Positions 40,501-49,417 of a DNA stretch of 64,000 nt are shown piece after piece; positions within the stretch are counted from its first letter, which is position 1; each line of letters starts with the position of its first letter. The notes beneath the pieces were generated by a model. It did no database searches and was not told the origin of the DNA. It was given only the letters and a program-made list of their open reading frames with translations. Position numbers and translations under genes: made by a program. The DNA comes from Oscillibacter sp. (GTDB taxonomy: Bacteria; Bacillota; Clostridia; Oscillospirales; Oscillospiraceae): the NCBI GenBank assembly GCA_017526785.1, contig JAFXQV010000018.1:62001-126000 (forward strand). The letters run 5' to 3'.

Positions 40501-40526
40501 CCCCTGTCGCCGCAAGGCGACAGGGG
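40501..40526. repeat. GC-rich intergenic repeat copy B, GNRA-loop hairpin
   Basis: CCCCTGTCGCC (40501-40511), GCAA loop, GGCGACAGGGG (40516-40526): a perfect 11-bp stem. The GCCGCAAGGCGACA core is identical to copy A at 32887-32900. No T-run follows on either strand. Confidence 0.6.
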
Positions 40527-40667
40527 GGCGGGGAGGGTGGCGCATCGCGCCGGGGGCTTTCAGACCCGCCTTTGTCCGTTCGTGACAGGCGATTCCGTCG
40601 GCGGTCTCTAAAGTCGCGTGACCGCGTACTCTCGCCGCCTGACGGCGGCAGAGGGGCGTTTTCCGGG

Positions 40668-42647
40668 TTACTCCGCCGCTTCCGTGCGAATGACGCCATC
40701 TTCCACGGTAAAGACCGCCATTTCAGACCATGTCGTGTTGTTGTGGGCGTCCACGAGTTCAAACATCATCGCAAATTCGCCGTCGCCCATGTCGACTTCC
40801 CCGAAGGACGTGCTTTCCGTGACTTTGAACGTGTCCATTTCGTAGAGTGCAAAGGAATCGTCGCCGCTCATCGACGCGACATAGTGCAGTGTGGTGATTT
40901 CGTCGCCGGGTTGGAGCTGGACAAGGTTCTTGTCGGCCATGCCGTTGGCGTCGAGACCCTTTCTGGCACCCAGAATGTAGTATTGCCCGTCGTTGTAGTC
41001 GTAGACCACGCGGAGGTTGTACTTTTCGCCGTTCAGCAGAATCGGCACCATGTAGGTATTGTAGTCGTTGCTCTCATAGATGAGTTCCATGTAGGCCAGA
41101 TAGCCGTCAATGGCTCCCCAAGTGCCTTGGAAGTTATCCTGAAAGACGCCGTTTTCCCAGTCCATATAGATGTTGTTGTCCCGGCCTAACAGGATTGCAA
41201 TGTCCTGTTCCTCGTCGACGTAGACAAGGCGGAAGTAGACGCCTTTCAGCATGTTGGCAATGTCGGGGCCAATGTCCATGACGGCGTTGCCCTCGTCGTC
41301 GATGTACACCGGATAATCCTGCTCCGTGCTGACATCTTCCAGCGTCGGAACCTCCGCGAGTTCCTCCCGCTCAAAGCCGATTCCGTTAAGGTACGCCATG
41401 CCCCGGTCGTCCAGCGAACCGTCGATTTCGTAGCCGTACAGGTAGGTAAACGCGTCACAGGCGGCGATATCGGCGAAGCCGCTGTAATCTTTCTTGTCGC
41501 TGTTGTAGGAGTAGTAACAGCTCAGCCCGGTGGCCTTTGCGCGGTAGGGGCCGTTGACTTTGTAGGTGACGCAGTCCGCTAACGCTTCCCGTACCGCGTT
41601 GGCGCTCTCCGGCAGGAGTTCGGCGCAGTGGTAGGCAAGGTCGCCGAGGTCGACCATGTTCGTGTAGCCCTCGTCTTCGGTGTTGCCGCCGTAGTTTTCG
41701 GCGCGGCTGGCCATGCGCCCCATTGCGGGGAAGAATCCGGGGTTGTCCACGGCGTTCAGGAGCGCTTCCTGCCCCAGACTTTCGTATGCTTCCATGAGGT
41801 TCCCGATACGGCTTAAGTCCGTGACGGACAGCGTGATTTCGTCGGCTACCTCCTCGTCCTGACAGCCTTTCTCGAAGGCGTCACAGATAACCTTTCCGAG
41901 TTCCGCGCCGTCCATGCCGGGATTTTCGGAAAGCGCCTCCAGCCACCCGGTGTAATACCAGCCGCAGCCGGGTTCCGTCTCCTCCGACGCCACCAGATAC
42001 CGGGCAATGTCGCAGAAGGTGTAAGCCGTGTCAACGGTCGCCATCAGACAGGTGTCGAAGCCCACAACGTCTATCGGCGGATTGTCCGTCGAGAGGTCAA
42101 AAGCCGACTGGAACGCCTGATAAAATTCGTTGAGTTTCAGGGAATCGTAGTCGTAATTCTCATCGAAGGCCGCGCCGTCGACACTCCCGCCGCCGTGGTT
42201 CCAGAACACGACCGCCGTATGCGCGGCGGGGTAATGGCTCTTGCAAAACTTCAGGAAGTCGGCGAGCGTCTCCGGACTGCCCATGTTGCCCCGGGGCTGT
42301 TCGTCCACGAGGTAGAAGCCGTCACTGTTGTAGACGTAGCGCTGGAGTTTGTCGGCGTCCATCTGCGTATTGTGCCACTTTTTCGCGCCTCCGGTCTGTA
42401 CGACGACCTGCACCTTGTCGGACAGGTCAACGCTGAGCATTTCCTTGATGTCCCCGGACGCGCAGCCCCACTTGGATTCAAGGTCACTGCCGCAGTTGTA
42501 CCAGTAGACCGCCCAGTCGGCGTACGATTCTTCGCCCGACGCCGCCTCCACGCGTTCGGCGGACATTTCCACGTCCTCCACGAAACATCCCGTCAGCAGG
42601 GACGCGCACACCGCCGCCAGCAACAGGATTTTCCAAAGTTTTTTCAC
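40668..42647 (-). CDS. Clostripain-family (C11) cysteine peptidase lipoprotein
   Basis: 659 residues. The N terminus is a lipoprotein signal (LWKILLLAAVCASLLTGC, lipidated Cys21), so the enzyme is anchored outside the membrane. The peptidase domain has the C11 dyad His (AVVFWNHGGGSVDG) and Cys (VVGFDTCLMATVD); Asp-rich segments around them fit a calcium-dependent, Arg/Lys-specific enzyme. The C-terminal 200 residues are acidic and beta-rich and not recognised. Start is GTG 42647 after AAAGGAGG; the longer frame to 42698 would hide the signal peptide. It has its own promoter and diverges from efp. Confidence 0.9.
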   Translation of the reverse strand: MKKLWKILLLAAVCASLLTGCFVEDVEMSAERVEAASGEESYADWAVYWYNCGSDLESKWGCASGDIKEMLSVDLSDKVQVVVQTGGAKKWHNTQMDADKLQRYVYNSDGFYLVDEQPRGNMGSPETLADFLKFCKSHYPAAHTAVVFWNHGGGSVDGAAFDENYDYDSLKLNEFYQAFQSAFDLSTDNPPIDVVGFDTCLMATVDTAYTFCDIARYLVASEETEPGCGWYYTGWLEALSENPGMDGAELGKVICDAFEKGCQDEEVADEITLSVTDLSRIGNLMEAYESLGQEALLNAVDNPGFFPAMGRMASRAENYGGNTEDEGYTNMVDLGDLAYHCAELLPESANAVREALADCVTYKVNGPYRAKATGLSCYYSYNSDKKDYSGFADIAACDAFTYLYGYEIDGSLDDRGMAYLNGIGFEREELAEVPTLEDVSTEQDYPVYIDDEGNAVMDIGPDIANMLKGVYFRLVYVDEEQDIAILLGRDNNIYMDWENGVFQDNFQGTWGAIDGYLAYMELIYESNDYNTYMVPILLNGEKYNLRVVYDYNDGQYYILGARKGLDANGMADKNLVQLQPGDEITTLHYVASMSGDDSFALYEMDTFKVTESTSFGEVDMGDGEFAMMFELVDAHNNTTWSEMAVFTVEDGVIRTEAAE

Positions 42648-42704
42648 GCTGAATGCCTCCTTTGCAAAATCGTCTTCCTGTGTGCATCGGTTTCCCAACG
42701 CCCT

Positions 42705-42733
42705 ATTTTACCGGAAAACGCGGCGTTTGTAAA
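42705..42733 (-). promoter_or_regulatory. Sigma-A promoter of the clostripain-family gene
   Basis: Minus strand TTTACA (42733-42728), 17-base spacer, TAAAAT (42710-42705), 58 bases before the GTG start. Confidence 0.75.
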
Positions 42734-42773
42734 TGCCGTTTTGAAAATTGGCCGCGCGGCCGCGAAAAAAGTC

Positions 42774-42802
42774 TTGCAATCCGCGCCGATATCGGCTACA
42801 AT
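42774..42802 (+). promoter_or_regulatory. Sigma-A promoter of efp
   Basis: TTGCAA (42774-42779), 17-base spacer, TACAAT (42797-42802), 64 bases before the efp ATG. Confidence 0.8.
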
Positions 42803-42865
42803 AAGCCCGTTCAGAAACCAGTTGCGGAACTGCCCGCGACGCACTTTTTGCAAGGAGTGAGATAT

Positions 42866-43432
42866 ATGCCTACCATTACGGCCGGGGAGTTCCGGAACGG
42901 CGTCACGTTCGAGATGGACGGAAAAGTTATGCAGGTGGTGGAGTTCCAGCACGTCAAGCCCGGCAAGGGCGCGGCGTTCGTGCGCACCAAGATGAAAAAC
43001 GTCATCACGGGCGGCGTCACGGAGACATCCTTCAACCCGACGGCGAAATTTGAGCAGGCGTCGATTGAGCGCCGCGACGCCGAATATCAGTGGAACGACG
43101 GCGACCTCTACCACTTCATGGACCCCAACACCTACGACGACATCCCGCTGAACCGTGACGTTCTGGGCGACGGCTTCCGGTTCGTCACCGAAAACACCAT
43201 GTGCAAACTGCTGAGCTACAAGGGTTCCGTGTTCGGCGTGGAAGTCCCCAACTTCATGAATCTGGAGGTCACGCAGACCGAGCCGGGCGTCAAGGGCGAC
43301 ACCGCGACCAACGTCACGAAGTCCGCGATTCTGGAGACCGGGGCGGAAATCAAGGTGCCTCTGTTCATCAACGAGGGCGAGAAAATCCAAGTCGACACCC
43401 GCACGGGCGAGTATCTCGGCCGGGTCAAATAA
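42866..43432 (+). CDS. efp: Elongation factor P
   Basis: 188 residues, standard length. Relieves ribosome stalling at polyproline. Three barrel domains; the modifiable loop residue is K34 ([16 protein letters not shown]). The signature near the C terminus is present ([20 protein letters not shown]). Start ATG 42866 follows CAAGGAGTGAG. No lysyl-transferase (EpmA) gene is visible, and Firmicutes EF-P may be modified otherwise or not at all. A single-gene unit with promoter and terminator. Confidence 0.98.
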   Translation: MPTITAGEFRNGVTFEMDGKVMQVVEFQHVKPGKGAAFVRTKMKNVITGGVTETSFNPTAKFEQASIERRDAEYQWNDGDLYHFMDPNTYDDIPLNRDVLGDGFRFVTENTMCKLLSYKGSVFGVEVPNFMNLEVTQTEPGVKGDTATNVTKSAILETGAEIKVPLFINEGEKIQVDTRTGEYLGRVK

Positions 43433-43440
43433 GCGCGTAC

Positions 43441-43472
43441 GGACGGCGGGAACACTCCCGCCGCCCGTTTTT
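43441..43472 (+). terminator. Terminator of efp
   Basis: CGGCGGG/CCCGCCG stem (43444-43450 with 43457-43463) extended by outer GG/CC pairs, followed by GTTTTTGC. Confidence 0.85.
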
Positions 43473-43473
43473 G

Positions 43474-43896
43474 CTACCATGTCCGCCGGGGCTTCTTTTT
43501 GGCGCGCGGACGGCCTAATATCCCCGCCGCGCCGCCGCCGCACAGCGACCAAAGCAACAGCGTCCCGCCGTGACCCGTCCAAGAAATCCGTTGCCAGCTC
43601 AAAAGCCCCATGCACAGCAACAGCGACGTGAACAGTACAGCCACCAGCATGGCGGAAATGAGTGTCCCCCACGGCGTGTGCCGTACGACGCTGACCGCGC
43701 CCACGAACGCCGCCAGAGCTGTCAGCCCAGAGAGTACCGGGAACGCGTTTGCTTCCCCGACGCCCCCCGCCGTCATGATACCCGTCAGCAGTCCCACGCC
43801 GCAAGCCCAGACGACCACTGACAGCGCCACGCCGCGCATGACGACCACCCATAACGCGCCGGACTTCCGGCGCACCGTCGTTTTTTCCGCGCCCAT
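43474..43896 (-). CDS. TIGR04086-family membrane protein
   Basis: 140 residues with four predicted transmembrane helices (about 15-40, 50-72, 77-100 and 108-128; for example ALWVVVMRGVALSVVVWACG) and basic ends (C terminus PRAKKKPRRTW). This small family is typical of Clostridia and often lies next to yajC, as it does here (72 bases downstream on the same strand). Function unknown; a link with the Sec membrane machinery is suggested only by position. Confidence 0.75.
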   Translation of the reverse strand: MGAEKTTVRRKSGALWVVVMRGVALSVVVWACGVGLLTGIMTAGGVGEANAFPVLSGLTALAAFVGAVSVVRHTPWGTLISAMLVAVLFTSLLLCMGLLSWQRISWTGHGGTLLLWSLCGGGAAGILGRPRAKKKPRRTW

Positions 43897-43968
43897 GACA
43901 AAACCTCCCCGGACATTCTCGCCTTTCAGCGTATGTCCGGGGATTGCGCGTTATGACGGGCGCGTACG

Positions 43969-44346
43969 TTATGACTTGGATTCTTCCTCGGAGACCGGGG
44001 TACCGTTCAGGCGCGTTTCGGGCTTTTTGTCGAGCGCCACCTTCTCCTTGTCGGCGGCCTCGGTTGTGACGGGTTCGGCCTGTTCGGTACCCTGCACGCC
44101 CAGACTCGACACCGCCCACTTTGCGATTTCCAGCCGTACGCGGTCTTCGCTGGTCTCCATAATCACGGTATTGTTGGGCGTGACGTAGACAATCTTGCCC
44201 ACGATGCCGCCGATAGTCGTGATAACGTCGCCTTTTTTGAGGCTGTCGCGCATTTCCTGCGCCTGCTTCTTGCGCTTGTTCTCCGGGCGAATCATGAAAA
44301 AGTACATAATCGCTATCATCGCCGCAATCATCAGCATACTTTCCAT
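43969..44346 (-). CDS. yajC: YajC preprotein translocase subunit
   Basis: 125 residues. Accessory of the SecDF-YajC complex. One N-terminal transmembrane helix (MLMIAAMIAIMYFFMIRPEN) followed by the family motif KKAQEMRDSLKKGDVITTIG and GGIVGKIVYV. The C-terminal 45 residues are Glu/Lys-rich and variable. The ATG at 44346 follows GAAGGAGAAC; the longer frame to 44457 covers the promoter. secD/secF are not in the window. Confidence 0.95.
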   Translation of the reverse strand: MESMLMIAAMIAIMYFFMIRPENKRKKQAQEMRDSLKKGDVITTIGGIVGKIVYVTPNNTVIMETSEDRVRLEIAKWAVSSLGVQGTEQAEPVTTEAADKEKVALDKKPETRLNGTPVSEEESKS

Positions 44347-44415
44347 AAAAAACAGTTCTCCTTCCGTTGGTTGGCGGTATCCGGGGAACGTCTGACTTCC
44401 CGCGGCAGTGTGTCT

Positions 44416-44443
44416 ATTATAGCAGAGGTTTCCCGTTTTGCAA
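44416..44443 (-). promoter_or_regulatory. Sigma-A promoter of yajC-TIGR04086
   Basis: Minus strand TTGCAA (44443-44438), 16-base spacer, perfect TATAAT (44421-44416), 69 bases before yajC. Confidence 0.8.
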
Positions 44444-44572
44444 GGGTGTTCTTTCAAATTTGCGGGGACGGGAAAGGCATCGTCCGGAAAACTCTTGCAT
44501 GGACGCTTTTTTCAGCGTGTTTTCCGCCATCCGTCGAGCCTTCATTTCGTTGGCTTTTCATAGAGAAGCCCC

Positions 44573-45439
44573 CTATTCCAAAGGCGGCAGGGGCGTCGCC
44601 GTGAACGTATTCGGATAGCGTTCCCGGAGTGTATCGGCCGCCGCTTGGGCGGTATCGGCGTCGCGGAACATCCCGCACACCGTCGGCCCCGAACCGCTCA
44701 TGACCGCGTTTTTCGCGCCCAGTTCCAGCAGACGCTCCTTGACGGTAAAGACTTCCGCGAACTCCGGCGGCAACACGTCCTCGAACACGTTGCACAGCCG
44801 CGCCGCTATCGCGTCGAAGTCGCCGCGGCGTACGGCGTCGGTCATGCCGTCGATGTCGGGGCGGCGGGGCAGTGTGAGGCGGTCGGCACGGGCAAAGAGT
44901 GTCGGCGTGGGGATATCGAACGGCGGCTTGCAGAGTACGAAGCACATGTCCGGCAACGGCGGCAGGGGCGTCAGAATTTCGCCGCGCCCCCGCGCGTACG
45001 CCGTGCCGCCGCGTACGCAGAATGGCACGTCGCTTCCGATTGACAGTCCAATCCGTTCCAGCGCGTCCGCCGACAGCGACGGACAGTAAACTTTTCGGAG
45101 TATCCGCAGAAACGCCGCCACGTCCGCGCTTCCGCCGCCGATACCCGCGTAGGCCGGAATGCGCTTTTCGAGTGTCACGCGCAGTCCGGGCATGGGGCGG
45201 CCGATTGCCGAAAAGAACGCTTCCGCCGTGCGCTGTTCCATGGAGCGCCCCGCCAGCGGCGTGAAGCCGCCGCCAGTGTCGAGCGCGAAGCCGCCCGGCG
45301 TCTCCTCCACTATGACGGTGTCGCACAGTGACACCGACTGCATGACCATGGACAGGTCATGATAGCCGTCCGGGCGGCGGCGGAGAATGTCCAGCGCAAG
45401 ATTCACTTTCGCGGGCGCGGGTTCCTTCCAACGGGACAT
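44573..45439 (-). CDS. ispE: 4-diphosphocytidyl-2-C-methyl-D-erythritol kinase
   Basis: 288 residues. GHMP kinase of the MEP isoprenoid pathway. N-terminal PAPAKVNLALDILRRRPDGY substrate motif, the phosphate-binding loop KRIPAYAGIGGGSADVAAFL, and the third motif SGSGPTVCGMF. Last gene of the thrH-DUF1015-ispE operon, 48 bases after the DUF1015 gene; other MEP genes are not in the window. The start follows AAGGAAACTGCC. Confidence 0.96.
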   Translation of the reverse strand: MSRWKEPAPAKVNLALDILRRRPDGYHDLSMVMQSVSLCDTVIVEETPGGFALDTGGGFTPLAGRSMEQRTAEAFFSAIGRPMPGLRVTLEKRIPAYAGIGGGSADVAAFLRILRKVYCPSLSADALERIGLSIGSDVPFCVRGGTAYARGRGEILTPLPPLPDMCFVLCKPPFDIPTPTLFARADRLTLPRRPDIDGMTDAVRRGDFDAIAARLCNVFEDVLPPEFAEVFTVKERLLELGAKNAVMSGSGPTVCGMFRDADTAQAAADTLRERYPNTFTATPLPPLE

Positions 45440-45487
45440 GGCAGTTTCCTTTCTCCGCTTGCCGCCGCAGGCGGCAGAGGCGGCAAA
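45440..45487. repeat. GC-rich intergenic repeat, diverged copy C
   Basis: GCTTGCCGCC-GCA-GGCGGCAGAGGCGG lies in the short gap between the DUF1015 gene and ispE. GCCGCCGCAGGCGGC is a hairpin of the same style as copies A and B, with a shorter loop. Confidence 0.4.
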
Positions 45488-46777
45488 TCAGCGGATTTTC
45501 CGCGCCTCGACATAGTAGCGCTTATCCCGCGCCTCGCCCATCGAGAACGTTTTCCGGGGCAGTACGCCGTCGGCGATAACCGTCTTAAACAGTTCATTCT
45601 TGCCCATGGCGGGAAGCAGTATGGCAATGTTTCCGGGCGTCTGCCCGAGCGTACGGGCGGCCTCGTCGCCGTGGATATAGTCTACGGTCAGGTCGTTTTG
45701 CCTCACATAGTCGTCAAGGAAGCTCTGGAGTGTGCCGACGGCCAACTGTGCCTTGGGGTTCGGGACGTTGTACCAGACATCGTGACCCTCCCAAACGAAC
45801 TGCATGCTGTGTCCGGTGTCGCGCCAGCCCTGCGCGGCTCCGGTGGCCTCCCGGAACGCTTTTATTAACGCGTCGGGGTCGGTGTCGAACACAACGCGGT
45901 GTATCGGCTCGAACTGTAACGCGAACTCGTGCAGGTTCACTAACTCGACCATGGCGTAGCGTCCGGGCAGGCTCTCCCACTCCTCTTTGGAGTACGTGAC
46001 CTTTTCTTCCTCCCAGCACTGCTTGGCGGCGGCGAGGGAGTGGTTGCCGTCGCCCACCGCGAAGCGTAACGGCGCGGCGTCTTTGAGGCCGTACTTCTTT
46101 TCCATCGCTTCCGGGGTCGACAGCGCCCGCAAGGCCGTTTCCACACTGTCCATCTGTTCGGGGGTCAGCTTCCAGCCGCGCACGGCTCCGCCGCCCTGCT
46201 GTAACGGGAAATCATAGAGCGGCTCCATGCCCGGCGCGCCCTCCAACGGCTCAATGACTGTCCGCCCGGGGTCGTCAATCAAAACCATGACGTGGGGGAG
46301 TTCGAGCGACGCCTTCCGGCGTACGCGCACACGCGCCGGCAGACGCGTCATAACGGTTCCCTCCGTGGCGCGTATCAGGGACGTACTTCCGGGGTTGTAG
46401 TCGTACTGTTCCAAGTCGACCATGCCCACGAGGCCGCGCCGGATTTTCCCGTCTGACTGCGTACGCTCGACGTAAATCATGGCGTTTTCGATGGTCTGGA
46501 ACATTCCGGCGTTGACGTACTCATTCATAGTGGCGTTGATGCGCGCCACGCGCCCGAAAATGCCCGGGTTGTGCAACTGCCACTCCGGGAGAATCAGCCG
46601 AAGCGTCGACGGCGCTTCCCCGACGGTCTTTTCCACGTTCGCCCAGTATTCCGGCTGGCTGGAAAACTGGTCGCAGGCCACGACAGCCCACTTTGTCATA
46701 TCGGTTCCGGCTTTCGGGAGCAGGATGTCGGCGGGGTAAAAGCCGATGTCGCCCCATTTCTTCACGGTGTCACTCAT
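45488..46777 (-). CDS. DUF1015 family protein
   Basis: 429 residues. Recognised by the N-terminal pattern (IGFYPADILLPKAGTDMTKW, then VVACDQFSSQPEYW) and the central FAVGDGNHSLAAAKQCWEE segment, which is the best-conserved part of the family and often replaces a ParB-like GDGHHR motif. Molecular function is not established, though members often accompany serine and phosphoserine metabolism genes. Here it sits 25 bases after thrH, which uses phosphoserine, agreeing with that association. Confidence 0.88.
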   Translation of the reverse strand: MSDTVKKWGDIGFYPADILLPKAGTDMTKWAVVACDQFSSQPEYWANVEKTVGEAPSTLRLILPEWQLHNPGIFGRVARINATMNEYVNAGMFQTIENAMIYVERTQSDGKIRRGLVGMVDLEQYDYNPGSTSLIRATEGTVMTRLPARVRVRRKASLELPHVMVLIDDPGRTVIEPLEGAPGMEPLYDFPLQQGGGAVRGWKLTPEQMDSVETALRALSTPEAMEKKYGLKDAAPLRFAVGDGNHSLAAAKQCWEEEKVTYSKEEWESLPGRYAMVELVNLHEFALQFEPIHRVVFDTDPDALIKAFREATGAAQGWRDTGHSMQFVWEGHDVWYNVPNPKAQLAVGTLQSFLDDYVRQNDLTVDYIHGDEAARTLGQTPGNIAILLPAMGKNELFKTVIADGVLPRKTFSMGEARDKRYYVEARKIR

Positions 46778-46802
46778 TCGGTATCAGTCCTTTCATGCCG
46801 GA

Positions 46803-47405
46803 TTAGAGAACGGCCTTTATGGCGTTCAGGAGGTCGCCGAAGTCCTCAAAGGCGGGGATTTCCGGGAAATCGGCCTTGATTTTGTCGGTACTCTTAAAAA
46901 GGAATCCGGCCTTGCCCGCCTGAATCATGGCGAGGTCATTGTAGCTGTCCCCGGCGGCGATTGTCTCGTAGCCAATGGACTGTAACGCCTTGACGGTCGT
47001 CAGCTTGGACTTCTGGCAACGCATGTGATAGCCGATAATCTCGCCGCTGTCGGCGACTTCCAGCGTGTTGCAGAAGATGGTAGGCCAGTCAAGTTTCCTC
47101 ATCAGCGGCTTGGCGAACTGCTCAAAGGTATCGCTGAGAATCAGAACCTGTGTCAGTGTGCGGAGTTCGTCCAGAAACGCTTTCGCGCCGGGAATCGGGT
47201 CAATTTTGGCGATAGTGGCCTGAATTTCCCGCAGTCCGAGGCCGTGTTCTTTGAGAATGCCCAGACGGTATTGCATGAGTTTGTCGTAGTCGGGTTCGTC
47301 GCGGGTGGTGCGGCGCAGTTCGGGAATGCCGCTCTCCTCTGAAAAGGCTATCCAGATTTCCGGCACGAGTACCCCTTCCATATCCAGACACACAATGTTC
47401 ATCAT
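46803..47405 (-). CDS. thrH: ThrH, phosphoserine phosphatase/homoserine phosphotransferase
   Basis: 200 residues. HAD-family enzyme that dephosphorylates phosphoserine and can transfer the phosphate to homoserine. HAD motif I is CLDMEGVLVPEIW (nucleophile Asp with the Glu in place of the second Asp, typical of ThrH), motif II VLILSDTFEQF, motif III Lys in QKSKLTTVKAL, motif IV AAGDSYNDLAMI. First gene of an operon with DUF1015 and ispE. Two adjacent ATGs serve as possible starts after GGAAAGGATGG. Confidence 0.92.
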   Translation of the reverse strand: MMNIVCLDMEGVLVPEIWIAFSEESGIPELRRTTRDEPDYDKLMQYRLGILKEHGLGLREIQATIAKIDPIPGAKAFLDELRTLTQVLILSDTFEQFAKPLMRKLDWPTIFCNTLEVADSGEIIGYHMRCQKSKLTTVKALQSIGYETIAAGDSYNDLAMIQAGKAGFLFKSTDKIKADFPEIPAFEDFGDLLNAIKAVL

Positions 47406-47440
47406 CGACCATCCTTTCCCGTCGAATTTTAGACCGCCCG

Positions 47441-47469
47441 ATTATACAACAGATTGCCGCGTCTTGCAA
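47441..47469 (-). promoter_or_regulatory. Sigma-A promoter of thrH-DUF1015-ispE
   Basis: Minus strand TTGCAA (47469-47464), 17-base spacer, perfect TATAAT (47446-47441), 36 bases before thrH. Confidence 0.85.
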
Positions 47470-47590
47470 TGGGAAATCCGCATTTCTTTTCGCGATTCAT
47501 CATACGGCACCAAGTGTGATAATCATGTATGGAACGTGAAAGGGGCGGCTTGTATCCGTAACCACATTTCCGCCTCGCAAAATTTGAGGC

Positions 47591-47619
47591 TTGACAATCC
47601 GCGCCGAATGGACTATGCT
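47591..47619 (+). promoter_or_regulatory. Sigma-A promoter of the acyl-CoA synthetase gene
   Basis: Perfect TTGACA (47591-47596), 17-base spacer, TATGCT (47614-47619), 57 bases before the ATG at 47676. Confidence 0.8.
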
Positions 47620-47675
47620 TACGTTTGCTTTAGAGGGAAAAACCGTGAAAGCGTCAAGAAAGGATGTTGCCCTTT

Positions 47676-49310
47676 ATGCCCATTACCGACCTGTTGGAAC
47701 GCAACAGCAAACTTTACGGCGACGAAATCTGTCTTGTCGAGATGAACCCCGACATACAGGAAGCGCCCCGCGTCACATGGAAGGAATACGAACTCATCCA
47801 GCCCACCGCCCCCACGCCGTACGTACGGCAGATTACTTGGAGCGTGTTCGACGAGAAGGCGAACCGCGTGGCGAACCTGTTACTGTCGCGCGGCGTCCGC
47901 AAGGGTCAGAAAGTCGCCATTCTGCTGATGAACTGTCTGGAGTGGCTCCCGATTTACTTCGGCGTCCTGAAAACGGGTGCCGTCGCCGTGCCGCTGAACT
48001 TCCGCTACACGGCCGACGAAATCGAATACTGCCTCAAACTGGCCGACGCCGATATTTTATTCTTCGGCCCCGAATTCATCGGGCGCGTGGAGGAAATCGC
48101 CGACACTATCGGCCTGAACCGGATTCTGTTCTTTGTCGGTCAAAGCTGTCCGTCGTTCGCCGAGAGCTACCACGACGCCACCGCGAACTGTTCCTCAGCC
48201 GCGCCGAAAATTTTAGTGCAGGACACCGACGAGGCCGCTATCTACTACTCGTCCGGCACGACCGGATTTCCCAAGGCCATTCTGCTTGACCACACCGCGC
48301 TGTTGCAGTCCGCGCGCATGGAGGCCGTACACCACGAGACCACCCATGACGACGTGTTTCTGTGCATTCCGCCGCTCTACCACACCGGCGCGAAAATGCA
48401 CTGGTTCGGCTCCCTCTACACCGGAGGAAAGGCCGTCCTGCTCAAGAGCAACTCCCCCAAGGCGATTCTGGAAGCCGTCACGCGGGAGGGCTGTACCATT
48501 GTCTGGCTGCTGGTGCCGTGGTGTCAGGACTTGTTGGCGGCGCTCGACCGGGGCGAATTGCGCCTTGAAGACTATCAGCTTTCGCAGTGGCGCTTAATGC
48601 ACATCGGGGCGCAGCCCGTGCCGCCGTCGCTGATTAAGCGCTGGATGGAGTATTTCCCACATCACAAGTACGATACCAACTACGGCCTGTCCGAGTCGAC
48701 GGGGCCGGGCTGTGTGCATCTGGGGCTGGAGAACATCCGCAAAGTCGGCGCGATTGGCGTGCCGGGCTTCGGCTGGAAGTGCAAGATTGTCGACGAACGG
48801 GACACGCCCGTGAAACCCGGCGACGTGGGCGAACTGTGCGTGAAGGGTCCCGGGGTCATGCGCTGTTACTACCACGACCCCAAGGCCACGGCGGAAGTCC
48901 TGAAAGACGGCTGGCTCCACACCGGAGACATGGCAAAGCAGGATCCCGAAGGATTCTACTTTCTGGTAGACCGTAAGAAGGATGTCATTATCTCCGGCGG
49001 CGAGAACCTCTACCCGGTACAGATTGAGGACTTTTTGCACACTCACCCGAAAATTCACGACGTGGCGGTTATCGGGCTTCCCGACCCGCGTTTAGGCGAA
49101 ATCGCCGCCGCCATTATCCAAGTCCGCGAGGGCGAGACCTGTACCGAACAGGAGATACAAGACTTCTGCTTGGAACTCCCGCGCTACAAGCGCCCCCGGA
49201 AGATTATCTTTTCCGACGTTCCCCGCAACCCCACGGGCAAAATCGAAAAGCCGAAACTGCGCGAAATGTACGGTGCCGCGCGCCTTGTCGAGAGCCAGAA
49301 CAAGGGCTGA
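47676..49310 (+). CDS. Acyl-CoA synthetase (AMP-forming), fatty- or aryl-acid type
   Basis: 544 residues of the ANL superfamily. It activates a carboxylic acid as acyl-AMP and then forms the CoA thioester. Motifs: P-loop-like YYSSGTTGFPKAILLDH, the A5 region YDTNYGLSESTGPG, GWLHTGDMAKQDPEGFYFLV, and the catalytic Lys in NPTGKIEKPKLRE. Residues 20-50 contain a short insertion relative to many members. Substrate cannot be read from sequence. ATG 47676 is chosen over 47664 because the AGAAAGG site is 12 bases upstream of the former and touches the latter. Monocistronic, with its own promoter. Confidence 0.9.
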   Translation: MPITDLLERNSKLYGDEICLVEMNPDIQEAPRVTWKEYELIQPTAPTPYVRQITWSVFDEKANRVANLLLSRGVRKGQKVAILLMNCLEWLPIYFGVLKTGAVAVPLNFRYTADEIEYCLKLADADILFFGPEFIGRVEEIADTIGLNRILFFVGQSCPSFAESYHDATANCSSAAPKILVQDTDEAAIYYSSGTTGFPKAILLDHTALLQSARMEAVHHETTHDDVFLCIPPLYHTGAKMHWFGSLYTGGKAVLLKSNSPKAILEAVTREGCTIVWLLVPWCQDLLAALDRGELRLEDYQLSQWRLMHIGAQPVPPSLIKRWMEYFPHHKYDTNYGLSESTGPGCVHLGLENIRKVGAIGVPGFGWKCKIVDERDTPVKPGDVGELCVKGPGVMRCYYHDPKATAEVLKDGWLHTGDMAKQDPEGFYFLVDRKKDVIISGGENLYPVQIEDFLHTHPKIHDVAVIGLPDPRLGEIAAAIIQVREGETCTEQEIQDFCLELPRYKRPRKIIFSDVPRNPTGKIEKPKLREMYGAARLVESQNKG

Positions 49311-49343
49311 CCGCGTTCCCTTGCAATGCCATTCACTTAGGAA

Positions 49344-49366
49344 CCCCGCCCCTTTCAGGGGCGGGG
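49344..49366. terminator. Hairpin between convergent acyl-CoA synthetase and addA genes
   Basis: CCCCGCCCCT/AGGGGCGGGG, a perfect 10-bp stem with TTC loop. There is no T-run on the plus side and only TTCCT on the minus side, so it is a moderate candidate for both. Confidence 0.5.
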
Positions 49367-49417
49367 GACAAAATTTGATACGATTTTCCGCTTTGCAGGT
49401 CGGAAAGTTCGTATGTG

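Larger units (their letters stand above)
40332..40667. other. Intergenic region between clostripain-family gene and tgt, with GC-rich repeats
   Basis: A 336-base gap. It holds the tgt promoter (40369-40397), an 11-bp hairpin with a GCAA tetraloop (40501-40526) that carries repeat copy B, and a GCCGCC/GGCGGC hairpin (40634-40649). Frames running through it overlap neighbouring genes and show no domain. Confidence 0.6.
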
